A DNA stretch of 64,000 bases from Micavibrio sp. (GCA_020718105.1 DYDA01000010.1:1-64000), one strand, 5' to 3'. Shown: positions 50,411-58,413, counted from the stretch's first letter. Made by a program: numbers and translations. The notes: generated by a model from the sequence alone, not told the origin.

Positions 50411-50494
50411 GCTCGAAGCGTTGGTAGAGCACCCTTATGTCTTGGGTGTTGTGGTCCGCGTTGCCCGTGGCATCGAGTCCCATCGGTCGCCCCA
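50411..50494 (+). pseudogene. Decayed tRNA-His copy
   Basis: This sequence keeps parts of tRNA-His in order: GTTGGTAGAGC (D arm), TTGTGGTCCG (anticodon loop), and TCGAGTCCCATCGGTCGCCCCA (T arm and 3' end). The acceptor 5' half is lost and a stretch CCCTTATGTCTTGGG is inserted before the anticodon. The last 26 bp (50473-50498) are identical to 50355-50380. It is not a working tRNA; it could be left over from recombination of an element at this tRNA gene. Confidence 0.75.
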
Positions 50495-50558
50495 TTCTCA
50501 AGAAGCATTCAGGATTTGAAATTCATGACGAGTAGGCGCGTTTTCAAGTTGACGCAGT

Positions 50559-50957
50559 CTATTTTGTCGTCCGCGCCCACTCTTCTACGGCAGAGGAAAA
50601 ATCAAGCTGATAGTCGGGAATGCCTAGCGAGAGGCCATGCCTTATCGCCTCATCATAATGCGATAGGTGGGAACGATCAATTTTGAAGAATTGATCCTTG
50701 AAGATAACGAAATGAGTGCGCTCGTTTTTAAAGTCGGCATACCACGCATGATCTTTATCCAAAGACTGGTTAAGCCTTGCCGCCGTTTCTTCGGCCTTAT
50801 TATTGGCTATCTCAACCGTGTGGAGAGTCCAGTTTTGAACCCATGGCGTTTTGTGCTGCGGCGTCACCGCCTCAACCTTCGTCGCAACGATGGTCATGCT
50901 GTCGATCACGGTTTTGTCACTTAGGGACTCTTCGATAATGATCCCGCGATAGGTCAT
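50559..50957 (-). CDS. Hypothetical protein
   Basis: From ATG 50957, with AAGGA about 8 nt upstream, the protein has 132 residues: MTYRGIIIEESLSDKTVIDS..., then VQNWTLHTVEIANNKAEETAARL, WYADFKNERTHFVIFKDQFFKID and a C-terminal YDEAIRHGLSLGIPDYQLDF. It has no signal peptide or membrane helix. The pattern 'W.l..vei.......a..l........Wy.df.......vif..k.f.v' is typical of a widespread small bacterial protein of unknown function. The ending '..g...gip..QldF' also fits that family as I recall it. The track start at 50999 lacks a ribosome site. Confidence 0.7.
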   Translation of the reverse strand: MTYRGIIIEESLSDKTVIDSMTIVATKVEAVTPQHKTPWVQNWTLHTVEIANNKAEETAARLNQSLDKDHAWYADFKNERTHFVIFKDQFFKIDRSHLSHYDEAIRHGLSLGIPDYQLDFSSAVEEWARTTK

Positions 50958-51030
50958 GAGGGTGTTCCTTGGGGGGGGCTCAGTTAAGTTATATATCAAT
51001 GGGACAGACTCGTAACCTGCATGACAAAGC

Positions 51031-51570
51031 CTATCGACTCAACGGATTGATCTTATCTAAACATTTGCAAAACACGTTCTTGCATGTGTCTTCAATTTTT
51101 AAATTGGCTCTTCCGTGAAATGCAAGCTCACCGCTGCACCCACCTACCATGTTTTTTGACTGATGTATTATTTCTAAGAGGTCTTCAGGCTTCTCCTCTG
51201 TTTCTGATGACAGGCAACTAGGGTGAATTATTCGCAATGCAGCAAGCAAAGGAAGTAATTTGTGGTGAGCATCTTCCATTCCAATAAGCAAAAACTTATA
51301 TTGAAGGGCATGGAGATAACTGAGCCCCTCTTCATATTTTGTTACGGCCTCTTTCACCTTTTCTGAGTTAGAGACTGTTTGTCCATTGCTAACAGCCCAT
51401 TCGTAGATAGCGAGCGACCTCTCAATTTGCTTTAACACATCAAGTGCTTCGGAAAATAAGTTAAACCGTTTTTCCCACCAACGTTGTGATACGAATTGTC
51501 TATATGCAAGCAGATAGGTGACTAGCCCGCCAATAGATCCCAGTAAGATTTTTTCAAAGATAGCTTCCAT
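51031..51570 (-). CDS. Hypothetical membrane-anchored protein
   Basis: The start at 51570 (MEAIFEKILLGSIGGLVTYLL) places a single hydrophobic helix at residues about 7-24, followed by AYRQFVSQRWWEKRFNLFSEALDVLKQIERSL, a charged helix that is typical of small bacterial anchored proteins with an 'ERWW.kR...Y..l...L' pattern. The remaining part is helical with four Cys near the end (GGCSGE, DTCKNVFCKCLD). Length is 179 residues. The track start at 51669 runs into the flanking repeat. No function can be deduced; similar proteins are seen in defence or mobile contexts, but I see no partner gene here. Confidence 0.6.
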   Translation of the reverse strand: MEAIFEKILLGSIGGLVTYLLAYRQFVSQRWWEKRFNLFSEALDVLKQIERSLAIYEWAVSNGQTVSNSEKVKEAVTKYEEGLSYLHALQYKFLLIGMEDAHHKLLPLLAALRIIHPSCLSSETEEKPEDLLEIIHQSKNMVGGCSGELAFHGRANLKIEDTCKNVFCKCLDKINPLSR

Positions 51571-51675
51571 ATCTATTTTCTCTTCCAACGGGTTTTTTCT
51601 GGAGGCACACGAAATATAACCACAACTTTTAAAGAGTTTTGGCTCATAGTCAAATCGGATAATTTCCATAATGCC

Positions 51676-51819
51676 CCGTCATTGCGAGCGACCAACTTGT
51701 CCCCCGAAGCTGCGAAGCAGCGTAGGGGGATCCATCACCTGCTCTTTCCACCGATGACCTTGTTTGCCAATTCAGGAGATGGACTGCCACGTCGCCTTTT
51801 AGGCTCCTCGCAGTGACGG
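51676..51819. repeat. MITE-like repeat with CCGTCATTGCGAG ends
   Basis: A 144-bp element with terminal inverted repeats CCGTCATTGCGAG (51676) and CTCGCAGTGACGG (51807-51819), 12 of 13 matching. The end motif GTCATTGCGAG is the well-known edge of non-autonomous repeats found in many bacteria. Its translation gives the familiar 'LRGTSWSLAMTGH' type peptide in the track (51650-51892), which is not a gene. Confidence 0.75.
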
Positions 51820-51859
51820 CCGCGCTGGCAATCGTGCGAAGTTTATGGAGGGGATTGAT

Positions 51860-51945
51860 CAAAATCACGCAAAGCGTGATTTTGCCCCTCAAGGGGCGGC
51901 TCGCCCTGTTGGGGCTGCGCCGTCCAAAACGCCTGTGGCGTTTTG
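51860..51945. repeat. Three consecutive hairpins
   Basis: Within 86 bp are CAAAATCACGC/GCGTGATTTTG (11-bp stem, loop AAA), GCCCC/GGGGC (5-bp stem, loop TCAA), and CAAAACGCC/GGCGTTTTG (9-bp stem, loop TGT). They stand in the 650-bp gene-free stretch between the gene at 51570 and the lipoprotein at 52224. The arrangement could be a structured RNA or the remains of a repeat array. Confidence 0.6.
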
Positions 51946-51984
51946 TCGAACCCTGTGGTCTCTTCAGCGATCCACCTTTTCCGC

Positions 51985-52020
51985 CATAACAAAAGCCCCC
52001 AATCGGGGGCTTTTGTTATG
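51985..52020. terminator. Perfect bidirectional terminator hairpin
   Basis: CATAACAAAAGCCCCC and GGGGGCTTTTGTTATG form a 16-bp perfect stem around AATC. With A-runs on one side and T-runs on the other it can stop transcription in both directions. It follows the row of hairpins and precedes the left repeat of the island. Confidence 0.8.
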
Positions 52021-52101
52021 GGAGGGGGACTGCCTAACAAGCCGTCCATCCAATTGTTTGCCAACAAACTTATTTCACGCAAGCCGAATTATACTCATAA
52101 T

Positions 52102-52142
52102 TCTACTCACAATCGGTCTGGATTTAGGCTTACGTTATCGGA
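52102..52142 (+). repeat. Left imperfect direct repeat of the island
   Basis: TCTACTCACAATCGGTCTGG... matches 58202-58242 at 29 of 41 positions without gaps; the first 23 bases match at 19 positions and TTATCGGA is shared at the end. The two copies are 6100 bp apart in the same orientation and enclose the lipoprotein gene and the integrase island. They may be old attachment-site copies or arm-type integrase sites. Confidence 0.5.
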
Positions 52143-52223
52143 TTGTGTTGGATAAAGTCAAAGCACGCAATCATAAAATGCTCAAGATATATTTTGAGCG
52201 GCCAGCTAAAAAAAGGAGGGGTT

Positions 52224-52808
52224 ATGAGCAAAACAATAACAACAATAAGCCTGTTATTATCCTTGTTCTGCGTCTCGGCCTGTACAAGCAAACCCGAAGC
52301 CTACAGCGCAACACTCGACAAAATAACCCTTGCCTCTCAACAAGCAGATAACTCTTGCTCTACCGATAAACAAACCGAGGCTGATAAAGTTTCATGCACA
52401 AAAGAGCTGGTACTAAAAACTGCAGCTGAAGACGGCTTTGACGATATTTTTGTTTTAGAGAAACATTTCTCTTTAAATGAAGGCCTCGCGAAGAAGCTAG
52501 ATGCGAGACAACTAAAGGCAGAGGAATACAACAAGCAAAAAGCGGAACTTGCCGATCAAACAGTTTCCTTTTTTTACGCGAAGCTTAACCGACTAAGGCT
52601 AGAGGAGATCGAACGCAAGCAAAACGCCACCATGGCTTGGATGGCTATGTCTCAAGGCATGAATTCCATGAGCAATTCTTACAATAATTCCGCTGCTGTT
52701 TATGGGGCGGCTGCGCAGCAACCTTGGACTCCCTCATATAGAACGCCACGAATGATTACAACAAACTGTAATACTTTTGGAAATAATTTAACCTGTTATT
52801 CCCAATAA
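52224..52808 (+). CDS. Small lipoprotein of unknown function
   Basis: From ATG 52224, with a very strong ribosome site (AAAGGAGGGGTT), the product is a 194-residue lipoprotein: MSKTITTISLLLSLFCVSACTSK holds the signal peptide with lipobox CVSAC at about residue 20. The mature part is helical and charged (CTKELVLKTAAEDGFDDIFVLEKHFSL, then NRLRLEEIERKQNATMAWMAMSQGMNSM), then Asn/Ser/Tyr-rich, and ends with a CNTFGNNLTCYSQ pair of cysteines. That ending ('NC...G....C') is seen in small exported proteins. It lies inside the region framed by the imperfect repeats, so it may be cargo of the island. Confidence 0.75.
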   Translation: MSKTITTISLLLSLFCVSACTSKPEAYSATLDKITLASQQADNSCSTDKQTEADKVSCTKELVLKTAAEDGFDDIFVLEKHFSLNEGLAKKLDARQLKAEEYNKQKAELADQTVSFFYAKLNRLRLEEIERKQNATMAWMAMSQGMNSMSNSYNNSAAVYGAAAQQPWTPSYRTPRMITTNCNTFGNNLTCYSQ

Positions 52809-52848
52809 TTATGGCGGTAAATAAACTTCTGTTTTCTTCCTGTTGTTT

Positions 52849-53151
52849 TCAGGAATCTTGGCGCGGTGTAGGCTCAACAAAATGAACGGTAATTTGGTGC
52901 AATTCATGCACGTCATCGACAATTTCTGTTCGGGCAAGCTTAGGAATATAGTATTCCATCACAGAGGAAAAAGCAGAAAAAGCCGCCTTCGGGTCTGTCT
53001 TTGCTATTTCATCCAGCCATTCATTTAATCGGCCAATGTTGCCCTCCACAAACAAAGAAATTGCTTCTCGTGCCTGTTGCGTAGTTTTGTTTGGCTTTCC
53101 TTTTGGACGACCAGCGAGATTGCCTGATTTCCCTTTTTTGAATTGAGTCAT
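52849..53151 (-). CDS. DUF5681 protein
   Basis: A 100-residue protein with the DUF5681 signature at its N-terminus: MTQFKKGKSGNLAGRPKGKPNKTT, a basic Gly/Lys/Pro-rich segment that probably contacts DNA. It continues with REAISLFVEGNIGRLNEWLDEIAKTDPKAAFSAFSSVMEYYIPKLARTE when read in parts, which resembles small terminase-like proteins and the 'kG.SGNp.Gr...' family found in phages and satellites. It is the last gene of the island operon, 12 nt after the gene at 53164. In a satellite such a protein could redirect packaging, but that is speculation. Confidence 0.85.
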   Translation of the reverse strand: MTQFKKGKSGNLAGRPKGKPNKTTQQAREAISLFVEGNIGRLNEWLDEIAKTDPKAAFSAFSSVMEYYIPKLARTEIVDDVHELHQITVHFVEPTPRQDS

Positions 53152-53163
53152 GATTTTTTCCTT

Positions 53164-53733
53164 TCATTTTTCTGCTGTTATTTGTTGCTCTGATCTCCAA
53201 AGAGCCGCCGTTTCAGAGCTTTGGTTTTTGCGGTAAAAGGTCAAATAAGCCCCGTCGCCGCAATCAAGACGTGCGGTGTCTTTTGTAACAGCAACAATGC
53301 GCCGCCCTTTAAGGCAGGGCACAAGCCCCATGCCGTCATAACGCCATTCAGGGGCATCGGGGCACACGCCAAACACATCCTCGGCCTTCCACCCCAATGC
53401 CGCTGCCTGCCGCCCCCATGCGTCCAAGAAATAGCCCCCATCGTCCACAAGCTGCCGCCAGCGTTCCGGCGTAAAAGCGGCAGGTCTTTCCATCGTGCAA
53501 AGAAGAGCAAAGCCTTCGGCCCATTCTTTCGGAACCCCGTTCGCCTGAATAATTCCGGCGCGTTCGTCAAAGGATTCTTGATCCCATTTTATAGGTCTTG
53601 CGACAGCGACAGTTGCGACAGTCGCGACACAAGCCGCCACATGTTCCCGAAGTGTCGCAAGTGTCGCGTGTGTCGCCGTCGCACACTCTTCCAAACCGCC
53701 TTTTCTTATCAGAGCCGCGAGCGTCATGCGCAC
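53164..53733 (-). CDS. Hypothetical island protein
   Basis: A 189-residue protein that I do not recognise by name. The N-terminus is Ala/Thr/Val-rich (ATHATLATLREHVAACVATVATVAVA) with many near-repeats in the DNA. The middle, RPAAFTPERWRQLVDDGGYFLDAWGRQAAALGWKAEDVFGVCPDAPEWRYDGMGLVPCLKGRRIVAVT in parts, is a pattern common to proteins next to DUF3987 helicase-like genes in alphaproteobacterial islands. The start overlaps the DUF3987 gene's end by 10 nt. No catalytic motif is evident. Confidence 0.7.
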   Translation of the reverse strand: MRMTLAALIRKGGLEECATATHATLATLREHVAACVATVATVAVARPIKWDQESFDERAGIIQANGVPKEWAEGFALLCTMERPAAFTPERWRQLVDDGGYFLDAWGRQAAALGWKAEDVFGVCPDAPEWRYDGMGLVPCLKGRRIVAVTKDTARLDCGDGAYLTFYRKNQSSETAALWRSEQQITAEK

Positions 53734-55268
53734 CCCCCTTCCAATAGAGCGGGATTAACGGCAATCATTTTTTGCCTGCCGCCGCTTATCTCCCTGATAC
53801 GATCCGCCTCGCACAATTCGCGCAAAGCCTGATTAAGCCTTTCGGTCTTGCGAAGGCGCACGGGGGTAATGTTTCTCTGAATCTCTCGGCGGGAAACGCT
53901 GGAAACACGAGACTTCCCACAATAGGATAGAAGCCAAGCGTCAAGCCTTACAGCGTCGGCCTGTTCTTCCGGCAACGCCAATTCCCCGAAGAACCGCCGC
54001 GCTTCGTTCAAATGCCAAGCCACGATCCGGCTTGCACCTTCCAGATTGTGCGCTTCAATCAAACCCGACGGCCCGCGCTCCAAAACATGAAATAAAGCCG
54101 CAAGCCGTGCCACATTATCAGCCGCCTTTGATCCTACGTCCCGCACGCCATAAAGCTCGCCATTGTCGCCAAGTTCTTTTTCAATAGTATCGTGGAAAGC
54201 AACCCAAAGCGTTTTGGCCTCCGGCGTTAAGCTCAAGAGCGTTGGCGCAAGCCCTCCGCCTTCCGCAAAAGACGCGGGCATAGAAAGCAGGTCCGCAATA
54301 CGCTTATTGAACAAGGCCAGATTAGGCCAAGTTGAAGGGGCTTCGGAAAAGAAGCGCGTCCCTTGTGTGGATTCCGGCCAAGCAACAAGAAAACGAGCAA
54401 AGAATCCCGTCCCCCGCGCCAAGCCGCCTGAACGCTCGAAGAAGCTGTTAAGCGTCACCTCTTGCACAAGTAGGCCCATCGTGAACCGCGCTCCCCGCAC
54501 GGTAAAAGATTCGGACGTGCGCCTGCTTATGGGCATATCGCCGCCATCCCACAAAATGTTAAGAAGCCCAAGATTGCGCATGATTGTATCTTTCCCCATG
54601 GCATGCGCCCCGAGGATCAATCCGGCCTCGCTCGACAACACCCCAGCCGACGGATATTCTTGCGCCATAGCCCAAGCCAAACTTTCGGGCGTATCGTCCC
54701 CGCGTATCAGTTTAGGAATGCGAGGGGGGACGGGCTTTTCCTTTTCCAGTTGTTCAAGACGCGAGCGCAAATTGCCGATGCTTTCCTTTTCGCCGTCTTT
54801 GGCTGCCGCGTTTTTAATGGCTCCCGTGACCCCTGCTTTTTCCGCTTCCCATGCAGAAAAATCAGCGCGATGTTTTGCCAGTTCAGGCTTTGCCAATTCC
54901 GCTTGATCGCGTTCAAAATCACGAATAGCCCCTGTGAAGAATCCGTCACAAGTTGATTTTCTTTCGCCGCTATCGGCGATAGACAAAAGAAACAGCCCGA
55001 CAGGGCCGGAAAGTTTTTCCGAACGCTTCACATCGACAAGGGCTTGTCCCGCCACCGACAGAGCCGCCAGCGCCGAGGATGCAACAAGAACGGCAGGGGC
55101 CTTTGTAAAGCCCTGCACCTCTGCAACGGCGTCGCGCACGAGAGGCGGCAAAGCATCCAATGGATAAGATTCCGGTGCGATAGACGAAAGAAGCGATTGC
55201 GGCGGCTCCCACAGATCAGAAACTGAAACGGCACTTTGCACCATGTTTTTAATCGCGGCTTGTGTCAT
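53724..55268 (-). CDS. DUF3987 (YfjI-like) replication/helicase-like protein
   Basis: The 514-residue protein matches the DUF3987/YfjI family encoded by P4-type islands and phages: YPLDALPPLVRDAVAEVQGFTKAPAVLVASSALAALSVA in parts, GPVGLFLLSIADSGERKSTCDGFF (a P-loop-like SGERKS), then TPESLAWAMAQEYPSAGVLSSEAGLILGAHAMG, and RGARFTMGLLVQEVTLNSFFE with FLVAWPESTQGTRFF. These proteins act with the Toprim primase to replicate the element. A C-terminal winged-helix (VSRREIQRNITPVRLRKTERLNQALREL) follows. The start overlaps the primase stop (ATGA). Confidence 0.88.
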   Translation of the reverse strand: MTQAAIKNMVQSAVSVSDLWEPPQSLLSSIAPESYPLDALPPLVRDAVAEVQGFTKAPAVLVASSALAALSVAGQALVDVKRSEKLSGPVGLFLLSIADSGERKSTCDGFFTGAIRDFERDQAELAKPELAKHRADFSAWEAEKAGVTGAIKNAAAKDGEKESIGNLRSRLEQLEKEKPVPPRIPKLIRGDDTPESLAWAMAQEYPSAGVLSSEAGLILGAHAMGKDTIMRNLGLLNILWDGGDMPISRRTSESFTVRGARFTMGLLVQEVTLNSFFERSGGLARGTGFFARFLVAWPESTQGTRFFSEAPSTWPNLALFNKRIADLLSMPASFAEGGGLAPTLLSLTPEAKTLWVAFHDTIEKELGDNGELYGVRDVGSKAADNVARLAALFHVLERGPSGLIEAHNLEGASRIVAWHLNEARRFFGELALPEEQADAVRLDAWLLSYCGKSRVSSVSRREIQRNITPVRLRKTERLNQALRELCEADRIREISGGRQKMIAVNPALLEGGCA

Positions 55269-56077
55269 GCTGCCGCCTCCCTCAAAACGTCGTTAAAATC
55301 TTTTCCTTCCGGCGGCAACGCAACGCGCACCTTCCGACCTTGCTCACGCCATAGCAAAGCCGCATCTTGTGCGGATCGAAGTCCTACGGGGTCATTGTCG
55401 GCGCAGATCGTGACGCTGGAAGCCAGAGGCAGAGGCGGAAAAATAAGATTGCGAATACCACCCGCCGAAAGCGCGGCCCATGTCGGGATTCCGGTTGCCT
55501 GCATCACGCTCAAACCCGTTTCTAAACCCTCGCTCACGGCCAATTCTTCGCCCGCATCGGCAAGGTGACAGGACAAGCCGCCCACAGGGCCAAGAGTCAT
55601 TTTGGCAGGGGTCACAGGGGCCTTATCTTTGCCATCGGGCGAAAGGAAAGTCCTATGCAGCGCGTGAATTTTGCCCGTCCAATCCGTGGCCCCCGCGAGC
55701 AAGACAGGGAAATATGATCCGCTTGGTTTATGAAGGTGACGGGGCAGGAAGCGCAAAGACAGAGGAAGAATCTCGATCCCGCGAGCGCGTAAATAGACCT
55801 CGACTAGCGAGCCTTTGGCCGGAAGGCTCTCGCGCCATAGCTTTTCGACAAATACCCGAACGCTGGCCGTGTCTTTTTCTGGCACAGGCCGCTCGCACCG
55901 CATCGTTGGCGCATGGCCCCGCAAGGCCGCCAACAGATCGACTTGCGAGCATCCTGCGTGACAATGAAAAAGCTCGCATCCGTCCTTCACGGTCACAGCC
56001 AGAGCTGCCTTATAGCCGCAGCATGGGCAATCGCGCCATGTCGTGCGGCCAGCCGCCGCCTTGAAGTCCTCACGCAT
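55265..56077 (-). CDS. Toprim primase-like protein
   Basis: A 270-residue phage/plasmid-type primase. A zinc-finger region is at the N-terminus (DCPCCGYKAALAVTVKDG and FHCHAGCSQVDLLAAL). The Toprim part has LAVSEGLETGLSVMQATGIPTWAALSAGG, with the catalytic Glu in SEGLETG, and VTICADNDPVGLRSAQDA with the DxN/D-type acidic pair. It likely makes primers at the island origin together with the DUF3987 protein. The start is 8 nt inside the AlpA gene's end. The residues fit an active enzyme. Confidence 0.9.
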   Translation of the reverse strand: MREDFKAAAGRTTWRDCPCCGYKAALAVTVKDGCELFHCHAGCSQVDLLAALRGHAPTMRCERPVPEKDTASVRVFVEKLWRESLPAKGSLVEVYLRARGIEILPLSLRFLPRHLHKPSGSYFPVLLAGATDWTGKIHALHRTFLSPDGKDKAPVTPAKMTLGPVGGLSCHLADAGEELAVSEGLETGLSVMQATGIPTWAALSAGGIRNLIFPPLPLASSVTICADNDPVGLRSAQDAALLWREQGRKVRVALPPEGKDFNDVLREAAA

Positions 56078-56273
56078 CGGATTCCCCTCGCGACTGTGCG
56101 ATACGTTGGGCGATAAAAGCGTCTACCTCGCTGGATAACCAGCCGACGCTCCTTGCGCCTAAAGAGATTGGGCGCGGAAAAAATCCTTTCGCAATCCAGT
56201 CATACAAGGTTGAGTTTTTGATCCCGATCCGTGAAAGAACGGCAGGCTTTCTTAATAAGACTTGTTCGGACAT
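56070..56273 (-). CDS. AlpA-type excisionase/regulator
   Basis: This is a 67-residue AlpA protein, which in P4-like islands activates integrase or excision. The HTH is VLLRKPAVLSRIGIKNSTLYDWIAKGFFPRPISLGARSVGWLSSEVDAFIAQRI in parts: SRIGIKNSTLYDWIAKGFFP is the helix-turn-helix and LGARSVGW the wing. I choose ATG 56273 (MSEQVLLRKPAV), which fits the usual start better than 56285. It is the first gene of the alpA-primase-DUF3987 operon, 62 bp from the end of the gene at 56336. Confidence 0.9.
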   Translation of the reverse strand: MSEQVLLRKPAVLSRIGIKNSTLYDWIAKGFFPRPISLGARSVGWLSSEVDAFIAQRIAQSRGESDA

Positions 56274-56335
56274 ATTAGCCTCCATTTGAAGTTATGAAGG
56301 CGTTTTTATCGAAAGGGGCTGATATGATCAGATAA

Positions 56336-56947
56336 TCAATAATCGGTTTTTAATTCATCACAAGGATCGGGAACGTTTTGAACCATAGAGGCTTTCACTT
56401 CGTCGGGAAGTGCATTATAAGCACCATCTAAAATATCTTGTGTTTTTGCCCTAATATACTCTGTTTTAAGCATTTCCTGTTCAACGTCTGCCCCGAGCCG
56501 ATTTATAATCTCGCCAGCTGCATCCTCAATAGAAAGAGCTACTCCCTTGTTTTGATTCTGTTTTCTCAAACACCATATGGCATAAAGAAGATGCTTTCTT
56601 TTCTGTTGCGCTTTTTGATGCTTTATCGGATGCCCAACGCGCTGTTTCTTTTTAAGGCAAAACGCTTCATCCAAACTTATCGTTTCTCGCTCTAAATAGT
56701 CAGCGAAACGCTCCGCCAAAATCAAGAGGACATTTGACGGCGGCGTGATTCCATTCTTGATCAACTGGGTGAAACTTTGAATGGCATCTAAACTGCTATC
56801 CACCAGCTTGGCCATTTCAACGTGCATAAAGCGAGAAATTTCTCTTGCATCCTTCGGGCGTTTATCAAGCCACGTCTCTTCTAGTTCAAGGGATCGCACG
56901 GCCTCCCGAGAAATGGAAAAAACAGGTTTCTTCTCATTTTTAGCCAT
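56336..56947 (-). CDS. Hypothetical protein linked to the integrase
   Basis: From ATG 56947, which overlaps the integrase stop by 8 nt (ATGGCTAA), the protein has 203 residues. It is soluble and highly charged (MAKNEKKPVFSISREAVRSL, then KLVDSSLDAIQSFTQLIKNGITPPSNVLLILAERFADYLE in parts). A basic stretch KKKQRVGHPIKHQKAQQKRKHLLYAIWCL may contact DNA or be a linker, and the C-terminus is helical and acidic. I do not recognise the family. The overlap with the integrase gene indicates that both are made from the same mRNA. Confidence 0.65.
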   Translation of the reverse strand: MAKNEKKPVFSISREAVRSLELEETWLDKRPKDAREISRFMHVEMAKLVDSSLDAIQSFTQLIKNGITPPSNVLLILAERFADYLERETISLDEAFCLKKKQRVGHPIKHQKAQQKRKHLLYAIWCLRKQNQNKGVALSIEDAAGEIINRLGADVEQEMLKTEYIRAKTQDILDGAYNALPDEVKASMVQNVPDPCDELKTDY

Positions 56948-58160
56948 TTTTTGCCTTCCCTTGCATCTGAACAACGTTTTTGCGCTGTTGAGCCGCTTGA
57001 TCCAGAAAATCCGCCCAATCCCCCATCATCTTTTTGCGTTCAAGAACGTATTCCGCCCGATTGTATGCGCTTCGGATTTTGTCGCCGTCCTCATGTGCCA
57101 ACTGCCGCTCTATAACGTCGGGGTTAAAGTTTTTTTCGTTTAGGATCGTGCTGGCAAGGCTTCGAAATCCGTGCCCTGTCATGCGTCCCTGATATTTCAT
57201 GCGCCGCAAGGCCATAAGAATGCAGCCGTTGGATAAATGCCGCGCCTTGCTGCGTGAGCTATAGAAGAGAAAAGGCTTGTCCCCCGTCAGTGTGTGAATC
57301 TCTTTCAAAAGGGCCAAGGCTTGCCGCGAAAGCGGGATCATGTGCGGGCGCTTCATTTTCATGCGCTCTTTGGGAATGTGCCATTCTTCCCGCTCCCAAT
57401 TTATTTCTTCCCACTTCGCGCCGATTAATTCGTTCGTGCGCGGAAAAGTCAGAGCCAGCATTTCCATCGCCAGAACAACAAGCCGATCCCCTGCATAGGA
57501 TCGAATGGCTTTAAGAAGGTCAGGCAGTTCGGCAGGCGGAATGCAGGGATGGTGTTTTTCTTCTGTGCTTGGCAAAATGTCACGCAAATCCGCCGCTGGG
57601 TTATGCTGGCAAAGACCGCGCTGCGAGGCATAACGGAAAGTCTGGCCAATAAGCTGTTTCATGCGCTTGGCCGTTTCGACCGTGCCGCGCTTGGCTATTT
57701 TCTCAATAACCCGTACTACATCGGGAATCGTGATTTCCGTGATAGGCAAGGCTCCTATTTGTGGAAAAACGTGTTGCTCCATACGAGCAAGGCATTGGAC
57801 ACGGTATTTTTCATTCATGCCGGATTGCTTCAATTCCAGCCAAGCCCGCGCCACCTTCTCAAAAGTGTTTTCCCCTGCATGAAAATTGCGGAGCTTTTGG
57901 GCCTTCTTCTCCCGTGTGGGGTGCTTTCCAGCGTCCAGCGTGTCTCGCGCCCCATCACGAAGCTTCCGCGCCTCTGCCAAGGAAACGGCGGGATGTTTGC
58001 CCAAAGCCAGCATTTGCCCCTTGCCGTTGAAATTGTACCGCCAGCGCCAAAGCTTGCCGCCAGCGGGTGACACCTCTAGGCACAGGCCGCCGCTATCAGC
58101 AACCCGATAAAGCTTTTTCTTGGGTTTGAGGGCTTTTATGGCCAATTCGGTCAGAGACAT
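56940..58160 (-). CDS. P4-type tyrosine integrase
   Basis: This enzyme integrates the island. It has the DUF4102 arm-binding N-domain (MSLTELAIKALKPKKKLYRVADSGGLCLEVSPAGGKLWRWRYNFNGK in parts), a SAM-like core-binding segment (TFEKVARAWLELKQSG), and a catalytic domain with Arg in LTFPRTNELIGAKW, HMIPLSRQAL, the H-x-x-R box GHGFRSLASTILNE, and a final Tyr in IRSAYNRAEYVLERK. Length is 406 residues, as usual. The 3' end of tRNA-Ser(CGA) lies 163 bp upstream of the gene, the common target of this class. All key residues are present, so it should be active. Confidence 0.95.
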   Translation of the reverse strand: MSLTELAIKALKPKKKLYRVADSGGLCLEVSPAGGKLWRWRYNFNGKGQMLALGKHPAVSLAEARKLRDGARDTLDAGKHPTREKKAQKLRNFHAGENTFEKVARAWLELKQSGMNEKYRVQCLARMEQHVFPQIGALPITEITIPDVVRVIEKIAKRGTVETAKRMKQLIGQTFRYASQRGLCQHNPAADLRDILPSTEEKHHPCIPPAELPDLLKAIRSYAGDRLVVLAMEMLALTFPRTNELIGAKWEEINWEREEWHIPKERMKMKRPHMIPLSRQALALLKEIHTLTGDKPFLFYSSRSKARHLSNGCILMALRRMKYQGRMTGHGFRSLASTILNEKNFNPDVIERQLAHEDGDKIRSAYNRAEYVLERKKMMGDWADFLDQAAQQRKNVVQMQGKAKNG

Positions 58161-58201
58161 GGCAAAGCGCCTTGAGTAGTTTCTTAATATCTACTCATTA
58201 A

Positions 58202-58242
58202 TCTACTCGCAATCGGCTTGGCTTGCAATAGACCTTATCGGA
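58202..58242 (+). repeat. Right imperfect direct repeat of the island
   Basis: TCTACTCGCAATCGGCTTGG... is the partner of 52102-52142 (29 of 41 positions). It lies between the integrase start and the tRNA-Ser(CGA) gene, in the zone where the right-end attachment site or integrase arm sites are expected. Confidence 0.5.
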
Positions 58243-58321
58243 AGTGGCCGGATCAAATCTCTTTGATTTTACTCTGTTTTCTTCATTACCTCGGACGCTA
58301 TCGGATGTCCTAAATCGAGGC

Positions 58322-58413
<92 letters not shown>

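Noticed and set aside
50253-50519. 88-codon plus-strand ORF over tRNA-His
   Set aside because: It is a translation of the tRNA gene and its decayed copy.
51650-51892. 80-codon ORF ending in LRGTSWSLAMTGHYGNYPI
   Set aside because: This is the typical translation of a MITE-like intergenic repeat with inverted ends.
53620-53680. Short near-repeats (gcgacag/gtcgcaag/tgtcgcg) as a possible CRISPR or tandem array
   Set aside because: They are irregular, inside a coding region, and encode an Ala/Thr/Val-rich stretch. No CRISPR repeat-spacer pattern exists anywhere in the window.
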